This document shows, piece after piece, positions 24,236-33,860 of a DNA stretch of 64,000 nucleotides. Each line of letters opens with the position of its first letter. The first letter of the stretch is position 1. Location of the stretch: contig NZ_NJAU01000003.1 of assembly GCF_002886255.1 (NCBI RefSeq), positions 296,370 through 360,369 on the forward strand. Reading direction: 5' to 3'. The notes below the pieces were generated by a model. The model saw nothing but the letters and a program-made list of their open reading frames with translations. It was not told where the DNA came from and did not search any database. The translations under genes and the position numbers were made by a program. This stretch comes from Alteribacillus bidgolensis (GTDB taxonomy: Bacteria > Bacillota > Bacilli > Bacillales > Marinococcaceae).

Positions 24236-24883
24236 TTATTCTACAGGGCTCAATTCCTCTTCAGTAACCCATTTATGATTTTCTACTTCTTCACCACCAG
24301 TGATTGTGGTGAAATCAACCATATAAACCGTCGTTTCTTCTGCTGAATCAATTGTAGCTGTTGCCCCTTCCATTCCTTCCATATGAGAGGAATCCAAAGT
24401 GACTTCAGTTCCTGGTTCTAATGGGTAGTCTCCAGGATTTTCTAACTCTTCGTGGATAACCCACTTGTGGTCTTCCACTGGGTCTCCGCCATGAATTGGA
24501 GTAAAGGAAACAGAATAGACCGTCGTATCAAAAGCTCCTGCAATGGTTGCTTTAGCTCCTTTCATCATTTCCTCGCCCCCTTCGCTATGTTCAGCTTGAA
24601 TAATTGCCTCATCTCCAATATCATAGGTAGGATCTTCTGCTTCTTCCAGCTCTTCTGGAACTTCACCAGAGCTAGACATATGGCCATGCATGTTCTCTTC
24701 GGTATGGCCCCCCGTCTCTTCGTTTATTTCAATATCTTCATGATCTTGGCCTTCGGAGCCGGACTCTGTCTCCATATCTGTATTATTTTCAGGATTTGTT
24801 TCTTCATTACCATTGCCGCATGCTGCCAAGAGTAATGTAGAGAAAATAAGAATAAACCCTTTACGGATGTAGTTTCTTGTCAT
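24236..24883 (-). CDS. YdhK-family (DUF1541) lipoprotein
   Basis: A 215-residue lipoprotein: signal peptide with lipobox LAAC at residues 20-23, an acidic His/Met-containing linker (GGHTEENMHGHMSSSG), then two DUF1541 repeats (AIIQAEHSEGGEEMMKGAKA; SSHMEGMEGATATIDSAEET), each ending in (V)E(D/N)HKWV. The linker and repeats offer His, Met and acidic ligands for metal. ATG 24883 has AGGAGG upstream. Same family as 22967-23779, the other probable surface metal-binding protein. Confidence 0.8.
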   Translation of the reverse strand: MTRNYIRKGFILIFSTLLLAACGNGNEETNPENNTDMETESGSEGQDHEDIEINEETGGHTEENMHGHMSSSGEVPEELEEAEDPTYDIGDEAIIQAEHSEGGEEMMKGAKATIAGAFDTTVYSVSFTPIHGGDPVEDHKWVIHEELENPGDYPLEPGTEVTLDSSHMEGMEGATATIDSAEETTVYMVDFTTITGGEEVENHKWVTEEELSPVE

Positions 24884-24974
24884 TTTTATCCTCCTATCTA
24901 TTTTTCTCAAAATAATAACTCCCTGTATTCATCCATGTTCTTTATAGAACCTATCCCTTTTTAGTTGGAAATTA

Positions 24975-25142
24975 TCAACCACCTTCGACATTTGTCATAT
25001 CAGAACCCCCAGCAGAAGAATTCAATTCTTGAAGGAGTGAAGAAAAAAGTTCGTTTCGGTTAATTCTTCTTGATTGGGTAATAGGAATATCATGTATTTT
25101 TAAAGATACCTATACTGTCTCTCCCCAATCTTTTGGTAGCAT
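24975..25142 (-). pseudogene. Unidentified C-terminal fragment with in-frame TAG
   Basis: The minus-strand frame MLPKDWGETV-stop-VSLKIHDIPITQSRRI and onward to TGA at 24975 reads through one TAG. No domain recognised. It may be the end of a lost exported protein gene upstream of the YdhK lipoprotein. Confidence 0.25.
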
Positions 25143-25218
25143 ATTTGATTGATTGTATAACTAATTGTAGATCCCCGCTGGCCTAGGTTATCAAGATAAA
25201 TTCCAGAACAGCTTTTTC

Positions 25219-26195
25219 TTATGAATTATTTTGACTTTTTCCGTCTTTTGCTGTTTGCTCCCATGTTTCCCCCTTATCTTCTGTATAAAAGATATCTCGT
25301 TCCATGGTGGTAACCATTATTGTTTTAGACGACTCAGGGTTTTGTGCTATGTATTGAATAGCATCTTCTTCATTCACTTCCGGAGCCGGTTTTTCTTAGG
25401 TTTCTCCAGACGAATCAATCGCTTGTAGTGTCGTCTCTTTTCCTATCCCTTTGGCAGCAAGCATCTCGCCGTCATGAGTAAATGTTAAAGCTGGAACAGG
25501 ACTTTCCAATAATTGTTCAAATGTGTCTCCTGAATCTTGTGATAGGAAGACCCCCTCTTCTGTACTTACAGCTCCTATTCCTTGTTGATCAGGATGAGCA
25601 GCAAGGGATGTGATACTTCCAGACACCCCGTTCATGTCCCTTTTTTTCCAATCCTTAGCTTCGTTGTTGGTTAAATATAGGCCTGTATCCTCCATATCGG
25701 AATTTGGTTGCGGGTTCATTACATAGATCGCGCCAGAGTTATATCCTGCCGACATGAGATGAAAATCTACTTCTCCTTCTAACCCTAGAACTTCAATAGA
25801 TTTTCCTCCATCCGTACTTTTGATTATACCGAGTGGATTCTCATAATCCGTCTGCATGGAGGGGTGTCCACTGCTATAGAAACCATCTGCCGTCATCGAG
25901 AATCCCATATAATCATGTCTAGGTCCTTCTACTCTCTTCCATATCCCATCTTCAAACACTCGGAGGCCATCATGAGCTGGAATGAATGCTTTTTCTCCAT
26001 CTGATGTGAAACCAATGCCATGCATGTGAGGAAATTCGATTTCTTCTATATTTGTCTTTGGCTCTGTGTCATCTGTTTGTTGTGCTTCTGGTTCTGTTTT
26101 TTCTTGCGAAGCATCTGGTTCAGCTGAATCTGTTCCACATCCAGCAATAATTGCTGCAGTTAACAACTTATAACAAAGATACTTAAAGGTTTCAT
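25219..26195 (-). pseudogene. F510_1955-family BNR-repeat lipoprotein, broken copy
   Basis: A paralog of the intact gene at 38739-39686 (shared EEIEFPHMHGIGFTSDGE-like start, PAHDGLRVFEDG, RHDYMGFSM, YSSGHPS, GIIKSTDGGKS). Two lesions are visible. The ATG at 26193-26195, coupled to the preceding stop, goes out of frame before LTAAIIAGC. An in-frame TAA at about 25396 interrupts the C-terminus, which otherwise continues to TAA 25219-25221 (YIAQNPESSKTIMVTTMERD, FYTEDKGETWE). Beta-propeller-type surface protein family, role unknown. Confidence 0.75.
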
Positions 26196-26410
26196 AATAC
26201 TTTTCTTTTCTGTTTTTTTATTACCATGATGATCATATAAATGACAATCCCCCCCAAGATGGGGATTCCCATCCAAAAACTAACGCGAAGTAAGAGAGAA
26301 AAATAGGCGGAATCTCCTGCTGTTCCTGGCAAGAGAGTACCAGCCATGACGAGACAATGAAGGCCCAAAGCAATAAAAATCGAGGCAATCACCCACTCTA
26401 CTCTTTTCAT
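26192..26410 (-). CDS. Two-TM small membrane protein
   Basis: 72 residues with two hydrophobic segments (WVIASIFIALGLHCLVMAGT; LLLRVSFWMGIPILGGIVIY) and a lysine-rich end. Its start overlaps the kinase stop (ATGA), and its stop overlaps the ATG of the broken F510_1955 gene, so all four genes 28478 to 25219 form one coupled operon. A paralog is 33666-33860, also directly after a sensor kinase, which suggests a link to signalling. Confidence 0.75.
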   Translation of the reverse strand: MKRVEWVIASIFIALGLHCLVMAGTLLPGTAGDSAYFSLLLRVSFWMGIPILGGIVIYMIIMVIKKQKRKVL

Positions 26411-27780
26411 TCGTCAACCTCCCTTGCTTCAGGAAAACACAACGTAAAGGTTGTTCCTTTACCATCACGGCTTTCTACATCTATCGTTCCATATTGAAGT
26501 TCCGTCAATTGTTTCACAATGGCCAGCCCTAGACCTGTTCCCCCGAAATCACGTGCCCTTGACTTTTCGATCCTATAGAATCGTTCAAAAATATACGGGA
26601 TTTCCTCAGAAGCGATGCCAGGCCCCATGTCTGAGACCATTCCTATTACTTTCCCATCTTCCGCCAGTACCTTGACTCGAACGGTGCCATGCTCTGTATA
26701 CCGAATGGCGTTTTGCAGTAAATTCATAACAATCTGTTCTAAACGAAAGCTGTCTCCCACGATGTTAGGGATATCTTCATCAATTTCTGTAACAAGGGTG
26801 ATTGCCTTCTCCTCAATACTAGATCTTACTTTTTCGGCTGCTTTTCGTGCGATGTACCCTAGGTTCACGAGCTCCAATTCAAGAGGGAAACGTTCTTCTT
26901 CCATCCGTGACAATTCAAATAAGTCATCAATCAACCGGTTCATACGGTTTGCTTCGTCATGGATGATATGAATAAATTGTTCTTTTTGTTCTTGGTTTTT
27001 ATATAAACTATTTTTCAAAGCATGGCTATACCCTTGTATATAGGATAACGGGGTGCGAAACTCGTGAGAGACATTAGAGAAAAATTCACTTCTGCTGTCT
27101 CGATACCTTTTTAATTCACGCCCCAGTTCATTCATAGTCCGGGCAAGTGACCCTACTTCATCCCTTGTTGTTACGGGAACTTTCGCTTCCAGATCTCCAC
27201 GCGTCAGCTGCCTGGCTGCTTTTTCCATCATCTGAAGAGGAATTGTTAGTTTTCGTGAAAAAATAAAAGTAAATCCAATAGCTAAGAGAAGGGCCCCCAA
27301 ACCTGACAACAATAAAGCATTTTGTACTTGATATGCCGAGTTTCTCATGATACCAGATGGAGAAAAAACATAAATGGATACCATATCAGAAGAAACATCA
27401 AAAATCGTTTTCCCGGCATAAAAGTATGTTTGATTATTGGTTGGATCGGTATAAGTTCCTGTTTCTCCTTGTGTTGGCAAAGTATCGTTTGGTTTAAAAC
27501 CATAAATTCCAGACGTTTCTATTATCTCTTCTGTTTGATCAAACACAACGATCTCTCTAACGGTTTCTGCAGAGATAGAATCCGTAAATAACTCTACGTC
27601 TAGTTCATCCATTGTTTTAAACATTGCGGCATACTGCGCTGCCATTTCTTCTGTTTCTTCCTTTAGATGGGCCTGATTATAATTGTGGAAGATTTCCCAC
27701 ATAACGAAACCAAGTGGAAGCAGAACAACAAGAAACAAGATCACGATAGAACCGCCAAGCTTATAAAAGATGGTATTCAT
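26407..27780 (-). CDS. Sensor histidine kinase
   Basis: 457 residues: TM1 (about 10-30), an extracytoplasmic sensing region (31-150), TM2 (about 155-177), HAMP (to about 223), HisKA with SNVSHEFRTPLSYIQGY (phospho-His near 239), and a HATPase domain with NLLQNAIRYTEHG, DMGPGI and GGTGLGLAIV. Coupled by ATGA to the response regulator upstream and to the small membrane protein downstream. It probably senses metal or envelope thiol stress, judged from the neighbours only. Confidence 0.95.
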   Translation of the reverse strand: MNTIFYKLGGSIVILFLVVLLPLGFVMWEIFHNYNQAHLKEETEEMAAQYAAMFKTMDELDVELFTDSISAETVREIVVFDQTEEIIETSGIYGFKPNDTLPTQGETGTYTDPTNNQTYFYAGKTIFDVSSDMVSIYVFSPSGIMRNSAYQVQNALLLSGLGALLLAIGFTFIFSRKLTIPLQMMEKAARQLTRGDLEAKVPVTTRDEVGSLARTMNELGRELKRYRDSRSEFFSNVSHEFRTPLSYIQGYSHALKNSLYKNQEQKEQFIHIIHDEANRMNRLIDDLFELSRMEEERFPLELELVNLGYIARKAAEKVRSSIEEKAITLVTEIDEDIPNIVGDSFRLEQIVMNLLQNAIRYTEHGTVRVKVLAEDGKVIGMVSDMGPGIASEEIPYIFERFYRIEKSRARDFGGTGLGLAIVKQLTELQYGTIDVESRDGKGTTFTLCFPEAREVDE

Positions 27781-28478
27781 TGGTTCCTACCATCTGGGGA
27801 GTTACATTTATACCCCACTCCCCACACAGTTTTTATCGGATTAAACGACAGCTCATGATTCTTTAGCTTGGTTCGAATATTCTTGATATGGGTATCAATG
27901 GTCCGCGGATCATGCCACTCATTTACATCCCAAACTTGCTCCATCACATGCTCCCGTGTAAATACGCGTTCCGGACGCTTTGCCATTAAAAATAAGATAT
28001 CAAATTCTTTAGATGTCAGTTCAACAGAAGTCCCTGTTACTCTCACTTCATGCCGTTCTGGATTTATAGTTAAATCCCCCATCGTTATTTCCTGAATGTC
28101 TTCGTTTACAACATGAGTGCTTCTTCTAAGTAATGCTTTCGTCCGAGCAACAAGTTCTTCGGGGGCAAATGGTTTCATTAGATAATCATCGGCACCAAGA
28201 TTGAGTCCTTTTACTCGGTCGGCCACTTCGGTTTTTGCTGTAAGCATGAGAATTCCTGTCTCTGCACCGATATGACGAGCTTGTCTGCATACTTCCCACC
28301 CATCTACACTAGGCATCATAATATCAAGGATAAGAGCATCATAGGAATGATCCTGCAGCTTTTGTATCGCTTCTTCCCCAGAACTTGCCTCATCCAGGAC
28401 ATATCCTTCGCCCATTAAATAAACACGGACCAACTGCCGCATTTGTTGTTCATCATCCACAATGAGTATATGTGCCAC
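27777..28478 (-). CDS. OmpR-family response regulator
   Basis: 233 residues: receiver domain with acidic pocket DDE at 8-10, phospho-acceptor D52 (ALILDIMMP) and K near 101, then a winged-helix DNA-binding domain (SKEFDILFLMAKRPERVFTR, DPRTIDTHIKNIRTKLK). GTG start behind GGGAGGAGC. The promoter carries the shared island motif (28522-28541), which suggests autoregulation. Confidence 0.95.
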   Translation of the reverse strand: MAHILIVDDEQQMRQLVRVYLMGEGYVLDEASSGEEAIQKLQDHSYDALILDIMMPSVDGWEVCRQARHIGAETGILMLTAKTEVADRVKGLNLGADDYLMKPFAPEELVARTKALLRRSTHVVNEDIQEITMGDLTINPERHEVRVTGTSVELTSKEFDILFLMAKRPERVFTREHVMEQVWDVNEWHDPRTIDTHIKNIRTKLKNHELSFNPIKTVWGVGYKCNSPDGRNQ

Positions 28479-28521
28479 AGCTGCTCCTCCCTTTCGTTTT
28501 TGCCATTACATTGTAGCGAAT

Positions 28522-28541
28522 AATTATGGAATTTGTGTGAA
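28522..28541 (-). promoter_or_regulatory. Island promoter motif, site upstream of response regulator 1
   Basis: Minus-strand TTCACACAAATTCCATAATT is followed by a TACAAT -10 box at 28507-28512. It matches the shared motif TTCATCACAG-TTTTAACACA less well than other sites. Confidence 0.4.
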
Positions 28542-28580
28542 GCAGATCATATTCTTTTGAAATAAATTTCACCTATGAAA

Positions 28581-28628
28581 AAAGAAGAACCCTTGAAACG
28601 GAGAAGCACCATTCCCTAAGGGTTCTTT
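28581..28628 (-). terminator. Terminator downstream of the CadA/DUF302 segment
   Basis: AAGAACC and GGTTCTT arms with a long loop; the minus-strand end is CTTCTTTTTTC. It separates the ATPase operon from the response-regulator promoter. Confidence 0.45.
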
Positions 28629-28661
28629 ATAGCAAGAGAGCTCTTGCACCACACTATACCA

Positions 28662-28808
28662 TTACACTACCCGGTCCATACATGCAATTAAGCGCTCTTC
28701 AATATCCTGGGTAAAATCTTTAATAGAGGGGTCGTTAACCATTTCAATCAAAGCCGTTGGTTTTGGCAGTCCAATTTTTATTGTCCCTTCATCATCATAA
28801 ACCACGAT
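28662..28808 (-). pseudogene. DUF302-family protein, C-terminal fragment
   Basis: The minus-strand frame from ATC 28806-28808 to TAA 28662-28664 reads IVVYDDEGTIKIGLPKPTAL then EMVNDPSIKDFTQDIEERL, the typical end of DUF302 proteins. An in-frame TAA just upstream and the absence of the N-terminal half show a remnant. It sits directly behind the P-type ATPase. Confidence 0.6.
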
Positions 28809-28883
28809 TTACATGGTAAGAAGTACCCCACCATTTGATTCTCTGATAGGAGGGCATGTAAATTCCTTGCCCTCTTAGCATAT

Positions 28884-31001
28884 TTATTTCTTGGTTTTTA
28901 GTAATCGAAGACCGTTTAATGTCACAAGTAGTGTCGCTCCCATATCGGCAAAAATTGCAATCCATAATGTGAGCCACCCAGGAATGACCAACAGTAATGC
29001 CAGTGCTTTTATTGCAAGGGAAAAACCAATGTTTTGTTTAATAATATTTAGGGATCGACGACTCAGTTGGATCGTAAAGGGCAGTTTGTCTAAGTCATCC
29101 CCCATCAAAGCAATATCAGCTGTTTCTAAAGCTGTGTCTGTACCAGCTCCCCCCATCGCAATACCCACTGTACTGCTGGCTAATGCCGGGGCATCGTTTA
29201 CCCCATCTCCAACCATAGCCGCTTTTTTATATCGGGTGGTAAACTTTTTCATAAATGTGACTTTGTCTTCGGGCATTAAATTGGCCTGAATCGACGAAAC
29301 ACCGATTTTGCGACCAATTGCTTCTGCCGTCTCTCGATTGTCACCTGTCAGCATAATTGTTTCTTTCATACCGAGATTATGAAGGTCTTTAATCATACGC
29401 GCACTTGTTTCACGGACTTGATCGGCTACCGAAAAAATCCCGAGTAATTTCTCTTCCGTGCCAAGAAGAAGGACCGTATTTCCTTCCTGTTGAAGGGATT
29501 TTACTTGTTTTTCCTGTTTATCGTCCCACCAAGTCGTACTAATGTCCTTGAAAAGACCAGGACTGCCCATATAGTACACGACTTCATCAATGAGACCTTT
29601 AACACCTTTTCCAGTAAGGGATTGAAAATCTAGGACATCTATATCATGAAATGGAACTTTTTCTTGTTCTACTTTTTTTACAATAGCTGAAGCTAATGGA
29701 TGCTGAGAGTTTCTTTCTAATGCAGCAGCAATAGCAAATATCTTATCTCTTTCCCCATTAGAGATTAAGACATCAGTTACAGCAGGTTCTCCCCTTGTCA
29801 ATGTTCCGGTTTTGTCAAAGGCAATAGCTTTCAGAGCTCCTGCCTCTTCTAGAAAGGCACCGCCTTTGATCAATACCCCATTTCGAGCAGCTGTTCCAAT
29901 TGCTGTCACCACCGATACGGGTGTGGAGATAACCAATGCACAAGGACATCCCACTACAAGCACGGCAAGCCCCTGGTAAACCCATGCCTCCCAGCTCGCT
30001 TGAAAAAATAAAGGGGGAACGATCGCTACAAATATAGCAACTAATATGATCATTGGTGTGTAGTAGGCGGCAAAACGATCGACAAAAGCCTGTGAAGGTG
30101 CCCGTTCATCCTGGGCTTCTTCTACAAGGTGTATAATTTTCGACAATGTAGTGTCTTCCACTCGTTTCGTTACCCTGATTTCCAAAACGCCTTCTTCATT
30201 CAACGTGCCGGCAAACACTTCATCTGATACCTTTTTTTCTACGGGCATGGATTCTCCGGTAATCGCTGCCTGATTAATGGTGGAGTGTCCTTTAATCACT
30301 TCACCATCCATTGCTATTTTTTCCCCCGGTTTCACTATTAACGTGTCATCGATCTCAATGTCATCAACGTGGACTGTTTGCTCTACGCCATTCCGGCGAA
30401 CTAGTGCTTCTTTTGGACTGAGATCCATTAAAGATCGAATGGAGTTACGTGCTTTATTCATGGAATAACTTTCAAGAGCTTCACTAATGGCAAACAAAAT
30501 AACAACAACTGCGCCTTCTCCCCATTCTCCAATAATAACTGCACCTATAATCGCTATAGTCATTAAAGTTCTCATGTCAAATTTTAACCGTATCAGGTTC
30601 TTAAAACCGGTAATAAATAGAGACGTTCCCCCAACGACAATCGAAGCCAGATAAAAGAAAGTAGTCAAAGGGAAATCTTCCCCAACCACTATATGAGATG
30701 TAAAAGCAGCGATAAGAAATGCCAGAGAGAGAAGAACAGAAAAATGTCTTTTCCAGAAAGGTTCGGAATTAGGTTCAAATGATTGGTTTTCCGGTACGAC
30801 CTCCAGATTTTCAAAAGACCCGGCTTTTTCTAACTCTTCTATTGTTGTTTCGCCCTCTATAGAAACTTTTGACGCAGCAAAGTTAACATTGGCATCGACT
30901 ACGCCGTCCAGGCGTAGCACATTCTCTTTGAATGTTTTTGCACAGCCTGCTCAGGTAAAGCCTTTGATGCGATACACTTCTTTTTGATTATTGTTCAGCA
31001 T
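28884..31001 (-). CDS. cadA: CadA-like heavy-metal P-type ATPase, predicted selenoprotein
   Basis: Read through the TGA at 30951-30953 this is a 705-residue metal-exporting ATPase of normal length, starting at ATG 30999-31001 behind AGGAGGTGA. The N-terminal HMA domain reads RIKGFT-TGA-AGCAKTFKEN, so the TGA replaces the first Cys of the metal-binding CxxC. It then has six to eight TM helices, the intramembrane CPC (VVGCPCALV), DKTGTLTRG, SQHPLASAI and GDGVNDAPAL motifs. The start overlaps the cadC stop region by 14 nt, so the two are coupled. A hairpin at 30919-30935 fits a SECIS. Without recoding, an internal GTG near 30920 could start a protein lacking most of the HMA domain. Zn/Cd/Pb substrates fit the CPC and CadC context. 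Confidence 0.85.
30909..30949 (-). promoter_or_regulatory. Predicted bacterial SECIS in the ATPase gene
   Basis: On the mRNA, nt 16-21 after the UGA (ACATTC) pair with nt 27-32 (GAATGT) around loop AAAGA (nt 22-26); core at 30919-30935. An outer CAGGC/GCCTG pair (30945-30949 with 30909-30913) closes it. The loop G is its fourth base, less ideal than in the other two. Confidence 0.6.
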
Positions 31002-31377
31002 GGCTTTCGGTCACCTCCTCTTGATGGATCATGGCCAAGGAAAGAATGTCACGAATGTGTTCATCATCCAGAGAATACCAGACAAGTTTTCCTTCTTTGC
31101 GAAATTTTACCATTCCGATTTTCCGCAGGGATCGTAAATGATGCGATGCATTGGCAACAGGACAGCCTAGTAAATACGCCACATCACAAACACATAATTC
31201 TTCTTCAACTGTTAACGCTTGCATTATTTTCATACGATTCGGTTCCGCTAGTCCCTTGAACATAACCGACATATTCTTTATATGATCATCATCCATTTGT
31301 TCATTGATTTGATCTATTTTCTCGGGATCACAACAAGTGACTTCACACATATCTTGTAACTTGTTTTTTATTTTCAT
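30988..31377 (-). CDS. cadC: CadC/ArsR-family metal-sensing repressor
   Basis: A 129-residue winged-helix repressor. It has the CadC-type alpha-3 metal box ELCVCD near residues 60-65, an N-terminal Cys pair (CEVTCCD) that can complete a Cd/Pb/Zn site, and the DNA-reading helix ANASHHLRSLRKIGMVKFRK. Metal should release it from the operator at 31395-31414. Its 3' end overlaps the ATPase start, a coupled cadC-cadA order. Confidence 0.92.
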   Translation of the reverse strand: MKIKNKLQDMCEVTCCDPEKIDQINEQMDDDHIKNMSVMFKGLAEPNRMKIMQALTVEEELCVCDVAYLLGCPVANASHHLRSLRKIGMVKFRKEGKLVWYSLDDEHIRDILSLAMIHQEEVTESHAEQ

Positions 31378-31394
31378 CCATGTTCCCCTCCATC

Positions 31395-31414
31395 AATCAA
31401 ATATATATTTGATT
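31395..31414. promoter_or_regulatory. CadC operator
   Basis: Perfect 20-bp palindrome AATCAAATATATATTTGATT, 17 nt upstream of the cadC start, with TATAAT-like -10 sequences beside it (31413-31430). It closely resembles the 12-2-12 operators of CadC/SmtB regulators. Confidence 0.75.
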
Positions 31415-31721
31415 ATAACATTATAATATACGTTTGAATAAAAAAAGTGTATCTGTTGATATTTTGTAAGATCTTTGCTCAAATACAAATGTAAAAAAGG
31501 AAAAAGTATTGGTAAGATGGGTTTGTCGCGTTAAAAAAGAAGATGTGAGAGGAAAATGGATGACATTTTTTCATCTTGATTGAGGGCACTTATTTCTGCT
31601 TCTTCCCATACAACTTTGGAATACCCTTCTTCGAGGAAGAATCAGTGGAAGAAAAACTAGCAAATACTACATAAAAGTTTTAATATTGACTGATGAAAAC
31701 AGCGTGAAGGAGGAAGTGAAT

Positions 31722-32213
31722 ATGACGAAAAAAAGACTTGCTCTTTTGATGACTTTTCTGTTCGTGCTTACTGGGTGCTCCGGACTTCAGCAGCAAGACA
31801 GCTCACATAATAGTCATAACAATAAACCCTCTTCCTTAACCTATGAACTAGGAAGTGATAATTGGGAAGCTGTCACCACAAATACGGATAGCCTTGAAAC
31901 CTTAGATGCTTATCAATTTGCCGTAGAACATCCAGAGGTCCTTGATTACATCCCTTGTTATTGCGGCTGTTACGAAGAAGCAGGGCACGAAAGCAATAAA
32001 AATTGCTTTGTCGATGAAATTGAGGGGACAACGGTACAACTTGATACAATGGGATTTGGCTGACAAATTTGCGTAGACATAGCCCGTGAGGCTAAATCCG
32101 AATTCGAAAAAGGAACCCCACTACCTGAAATTCGAAACTCAATTGATTCTAAATATGAGGGTGGTGCTGCCCCAGCAACACCAACACCGAAACCTGAAAA
32201 GGGAGACATATAA
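31722..32213 (+). CDS. PCYCGC-motif lipoprotein, predicted selenoprotein
   Basis: Read through the TGA at 32061-32063 it has 163 residues. ATG 31722 follows AGGAGG; signal peptide with lipobox LTGC. The domain carries the family hallmark YIPCYCGCYEEAGHESNKNC, then TMGFG-TGA-QICVDIAREA, so the TGA stands for the first Cys of CQIC. After it, the family C-terminus is intact (LPEIRNSIDSKYEGG) with a Pro-rich tail to TAA 32211. A SECIS-like hairpin follows the TGA. The family is exported and Cys-rich and presumably binds metal or acts in thiol chemistry. Without recoding it would lose its last 50 residues. Confidence 0.85.
32080..32094 (+). promoter_or_regulatory. Predicted bacterial SECIS in the PCYCGC gene
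   Basis: TAGCC (nt 17-21 after UGA), loop CGTGA (22-26), GGCTA (27-31): a perfect 5-bp stem with G as second loop base, in the favoured distance range. Confidence 0.7.
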
Positions 32214-32224
32214 TTTAAGAACGT

Positions 32225-32263
32225 AAAGAAACCGAGTGGCAAATTTCCCAACTCGGTTTCTTT
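32225..32263 (+). terminator. Terminator after the PCYCGC gene
   Basis: AAAGAAACCGAGT pairs with ACTCGGTTTCTTT, a perfect 13-bp stem ending in T-rich sequence. It lies 12 nt after the TAA at 32213, not after the TGA, which supports the longer reading frame. Nothing clear in 32264-32486. Confidence 0.85.
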
Positions 32264-32486
32264 CGGTATAAACAATTGAGCATAAATTGTCGTTTAGGTG
32301 GGATTATTTTAATGATTTTAATGAAACAATTTAATCATTGATTATTTAGCCGTAATGATTGCAATAGGTATTGGACAAGTTAAAGCCATACAAACATAAA
32401 AGGTTTTATTGTACCATTACTAAAAAATTTTATATTTCAACAGGCTGTAATTTCTCATAGCATATAAGAATTATATATTTTCCCCA

Positions 32487-33098
32487 TTAGGAAGGAGGAA
32501 GACTCTCGAAACGTTTTAATCGGAGTGTATTTAAGACGACCGATACGGAGCTGAACGCCATTGCAGCTCCGGCCAGCATCGGATTAAGAAGGATGCCGAA
32601 AAATGTGTACAGTACACCAGCAGCCACAGGAGTCAGTACGACATTGTAACCAAATGCCCAACCAAGATTTTGCTTGATCATCCGCATCGTTGCTTTGGAA
32701 AGTCGCAAAGCAGTTACGATACCCATGATTTCTCCTCTCATTAACGTAATGTTGGACGTTTCCATGGCGACGTCTGTGCCTGTGCCAATTGCTATGCCAA
32801 TGTCTGCCTGTGCCAAAGCAGGAGCGTCATTGATTCCATCGCCGACCATGGCGACCAGTTTTCCCTCTTTTTGCAATTTCTCAACTTCTTCTGCTTTATG
32901 TTCCGGGAGGGCGGTCCGTTCATGATCCCCTGTCAGCATAATCACATTCATTCCCATTGATTTAAGCATGCGGACGGCTTTTTTTGTATCCTCTTTTAAC
33001 GTATCGGCTACCGCAATAATACCAGCTGGTTGTTCGTTGATAGCCACATACATAGGAGTTTTCCCTTCCTCAGCCAAAGACTGCGCATTCCTTTCCAA
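32487..33098 (-). pseudogene. Copper P-type ATPase, C-terminal remnant
   Basis: About 203 residues of the CopA-type end: MLTGDHERTA, GDGINDAPALAQADIGIAIG, and two C-terminal TM helices with YNVVLTPVAAG and MAFSSVSVVLN. The N-domain start and all upstream parts are lost. In addition about 25 residues between the TGD and LPEHKAEEV are deleted. Not functional. Confidence 0.8.
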
Positions 33099-33145
33099 TG
33101 AAGCGGTCGATGATCAAGGGTATGATGTAGCTTAAAGGCAAGCAG

Positions 33146-33168
33146 AGCCGGTTGTTTAACCGGCTTTT
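33146..33168 (+). terminator. Terminator-like hairpin
   Basis: AGCCGGTT-GTTT-AACCGGCT followed by TTTT. It lies at the truncation end of the CopA remnant, without a plus-strand gene beside it. Confidence 0.6.
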
Positions 33169-33292
33169 CATCTCGTAGGTGTGAAGGGTAAACATCAAAA
33201 AATTAATAAGAACAAAAAGGTGCTGTATTGGAAAGAGGTGAACACCAATCGCTAAAAAGTAACAAAGATTCGATTTGAACTATTCATTGTTT

Positions 33293-33499
33293 TTAACTTT
33301 TTAGTAACACTTTTTTTCTCCTATTATACTCTGCTTCACTTATTTCTCCCCGGGCAAATTTTTCTTTCAAGATTTGTATGGCAGGATCTTCCTCTTCTTT
33401 TTTGCTGAGGATCAGTCTGAGTCCCCCATAGATAACGAGCCCTAGGACGACGATCCAGAGTATCATCCAGAGAAAACCCATTCCACTGTTCATCATCAT
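33293..33499 (-). CDS. SHOCT-domain small membrane protein
   Basis: 68 residues: Met-rich start, one TM helix (LWMILWIVVLGLVIYGGLRL), and a C-terminal SHOCT motif (AIQILKEKFARGEISEAEYN). AGGAGG upstream. A paralog is 38505-38717. SHOCT proteins of this size often accompany metal-stress operons; exact role unknown. Confidence 0.8.
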   Translation of the reverse strand: MMMNSGMGFLWMILWIVVLGLVIYGGLRLILSKKEEEDPAIQILKEKFARGEISEAEYNRRKKVLLKS

Positions 33500-33665
33500 A
33501 AAGATATTCCTCCTTCGAAGTTTTTCGAAGTTTTTTAAAGAACAAACTATTATTTATTTATCATTCCTATCTATTTTTTGTCTTCTTTATAATTTCCTGT
33601 GAAATGCTGAGATAAACAGTGAAACATTCCTAGGATCATTCATTCGATAAGTGCAAATTTTTGTC

Positions 33666-33860
33666 TTATTTTCTTTTAAAGATCCAATAAAGGAGCCCTC
33701 CTAAAAATGCAGGGATGCCCGCAAACAGACAAATAACTAAAAACGTGTCGAGATATTCCTTTAGTGTATCCGGATTAAACAACCAGGAAGCAGACATTGT
33801 CAGACACGACAACCCAATTGCCATCAGAGATACAGCTATCACCCAGTCCATGCCTTTCAT
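33666..33860 (-). CDS. Two-TM small membrane protein (paralog)
   Basis: 64 residues, two TM helices (WVIAVSLMAIGLSCLTMSAS; FLVICLFAGIPAFLGGLLYW). Paralog of 26192-26410, again overlapping the end of a sensor-kinase gene by ATGA. The conserved pairing suggests it assists or tunes the kinase. Confidence 0.75.
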   Translation of the reverse strand: MKGMDWVIAVSLMAIGLSCLTMSASWLFNPDTLKEYLDTFLVICLFAGIPAFLGGLLYWIFKRK

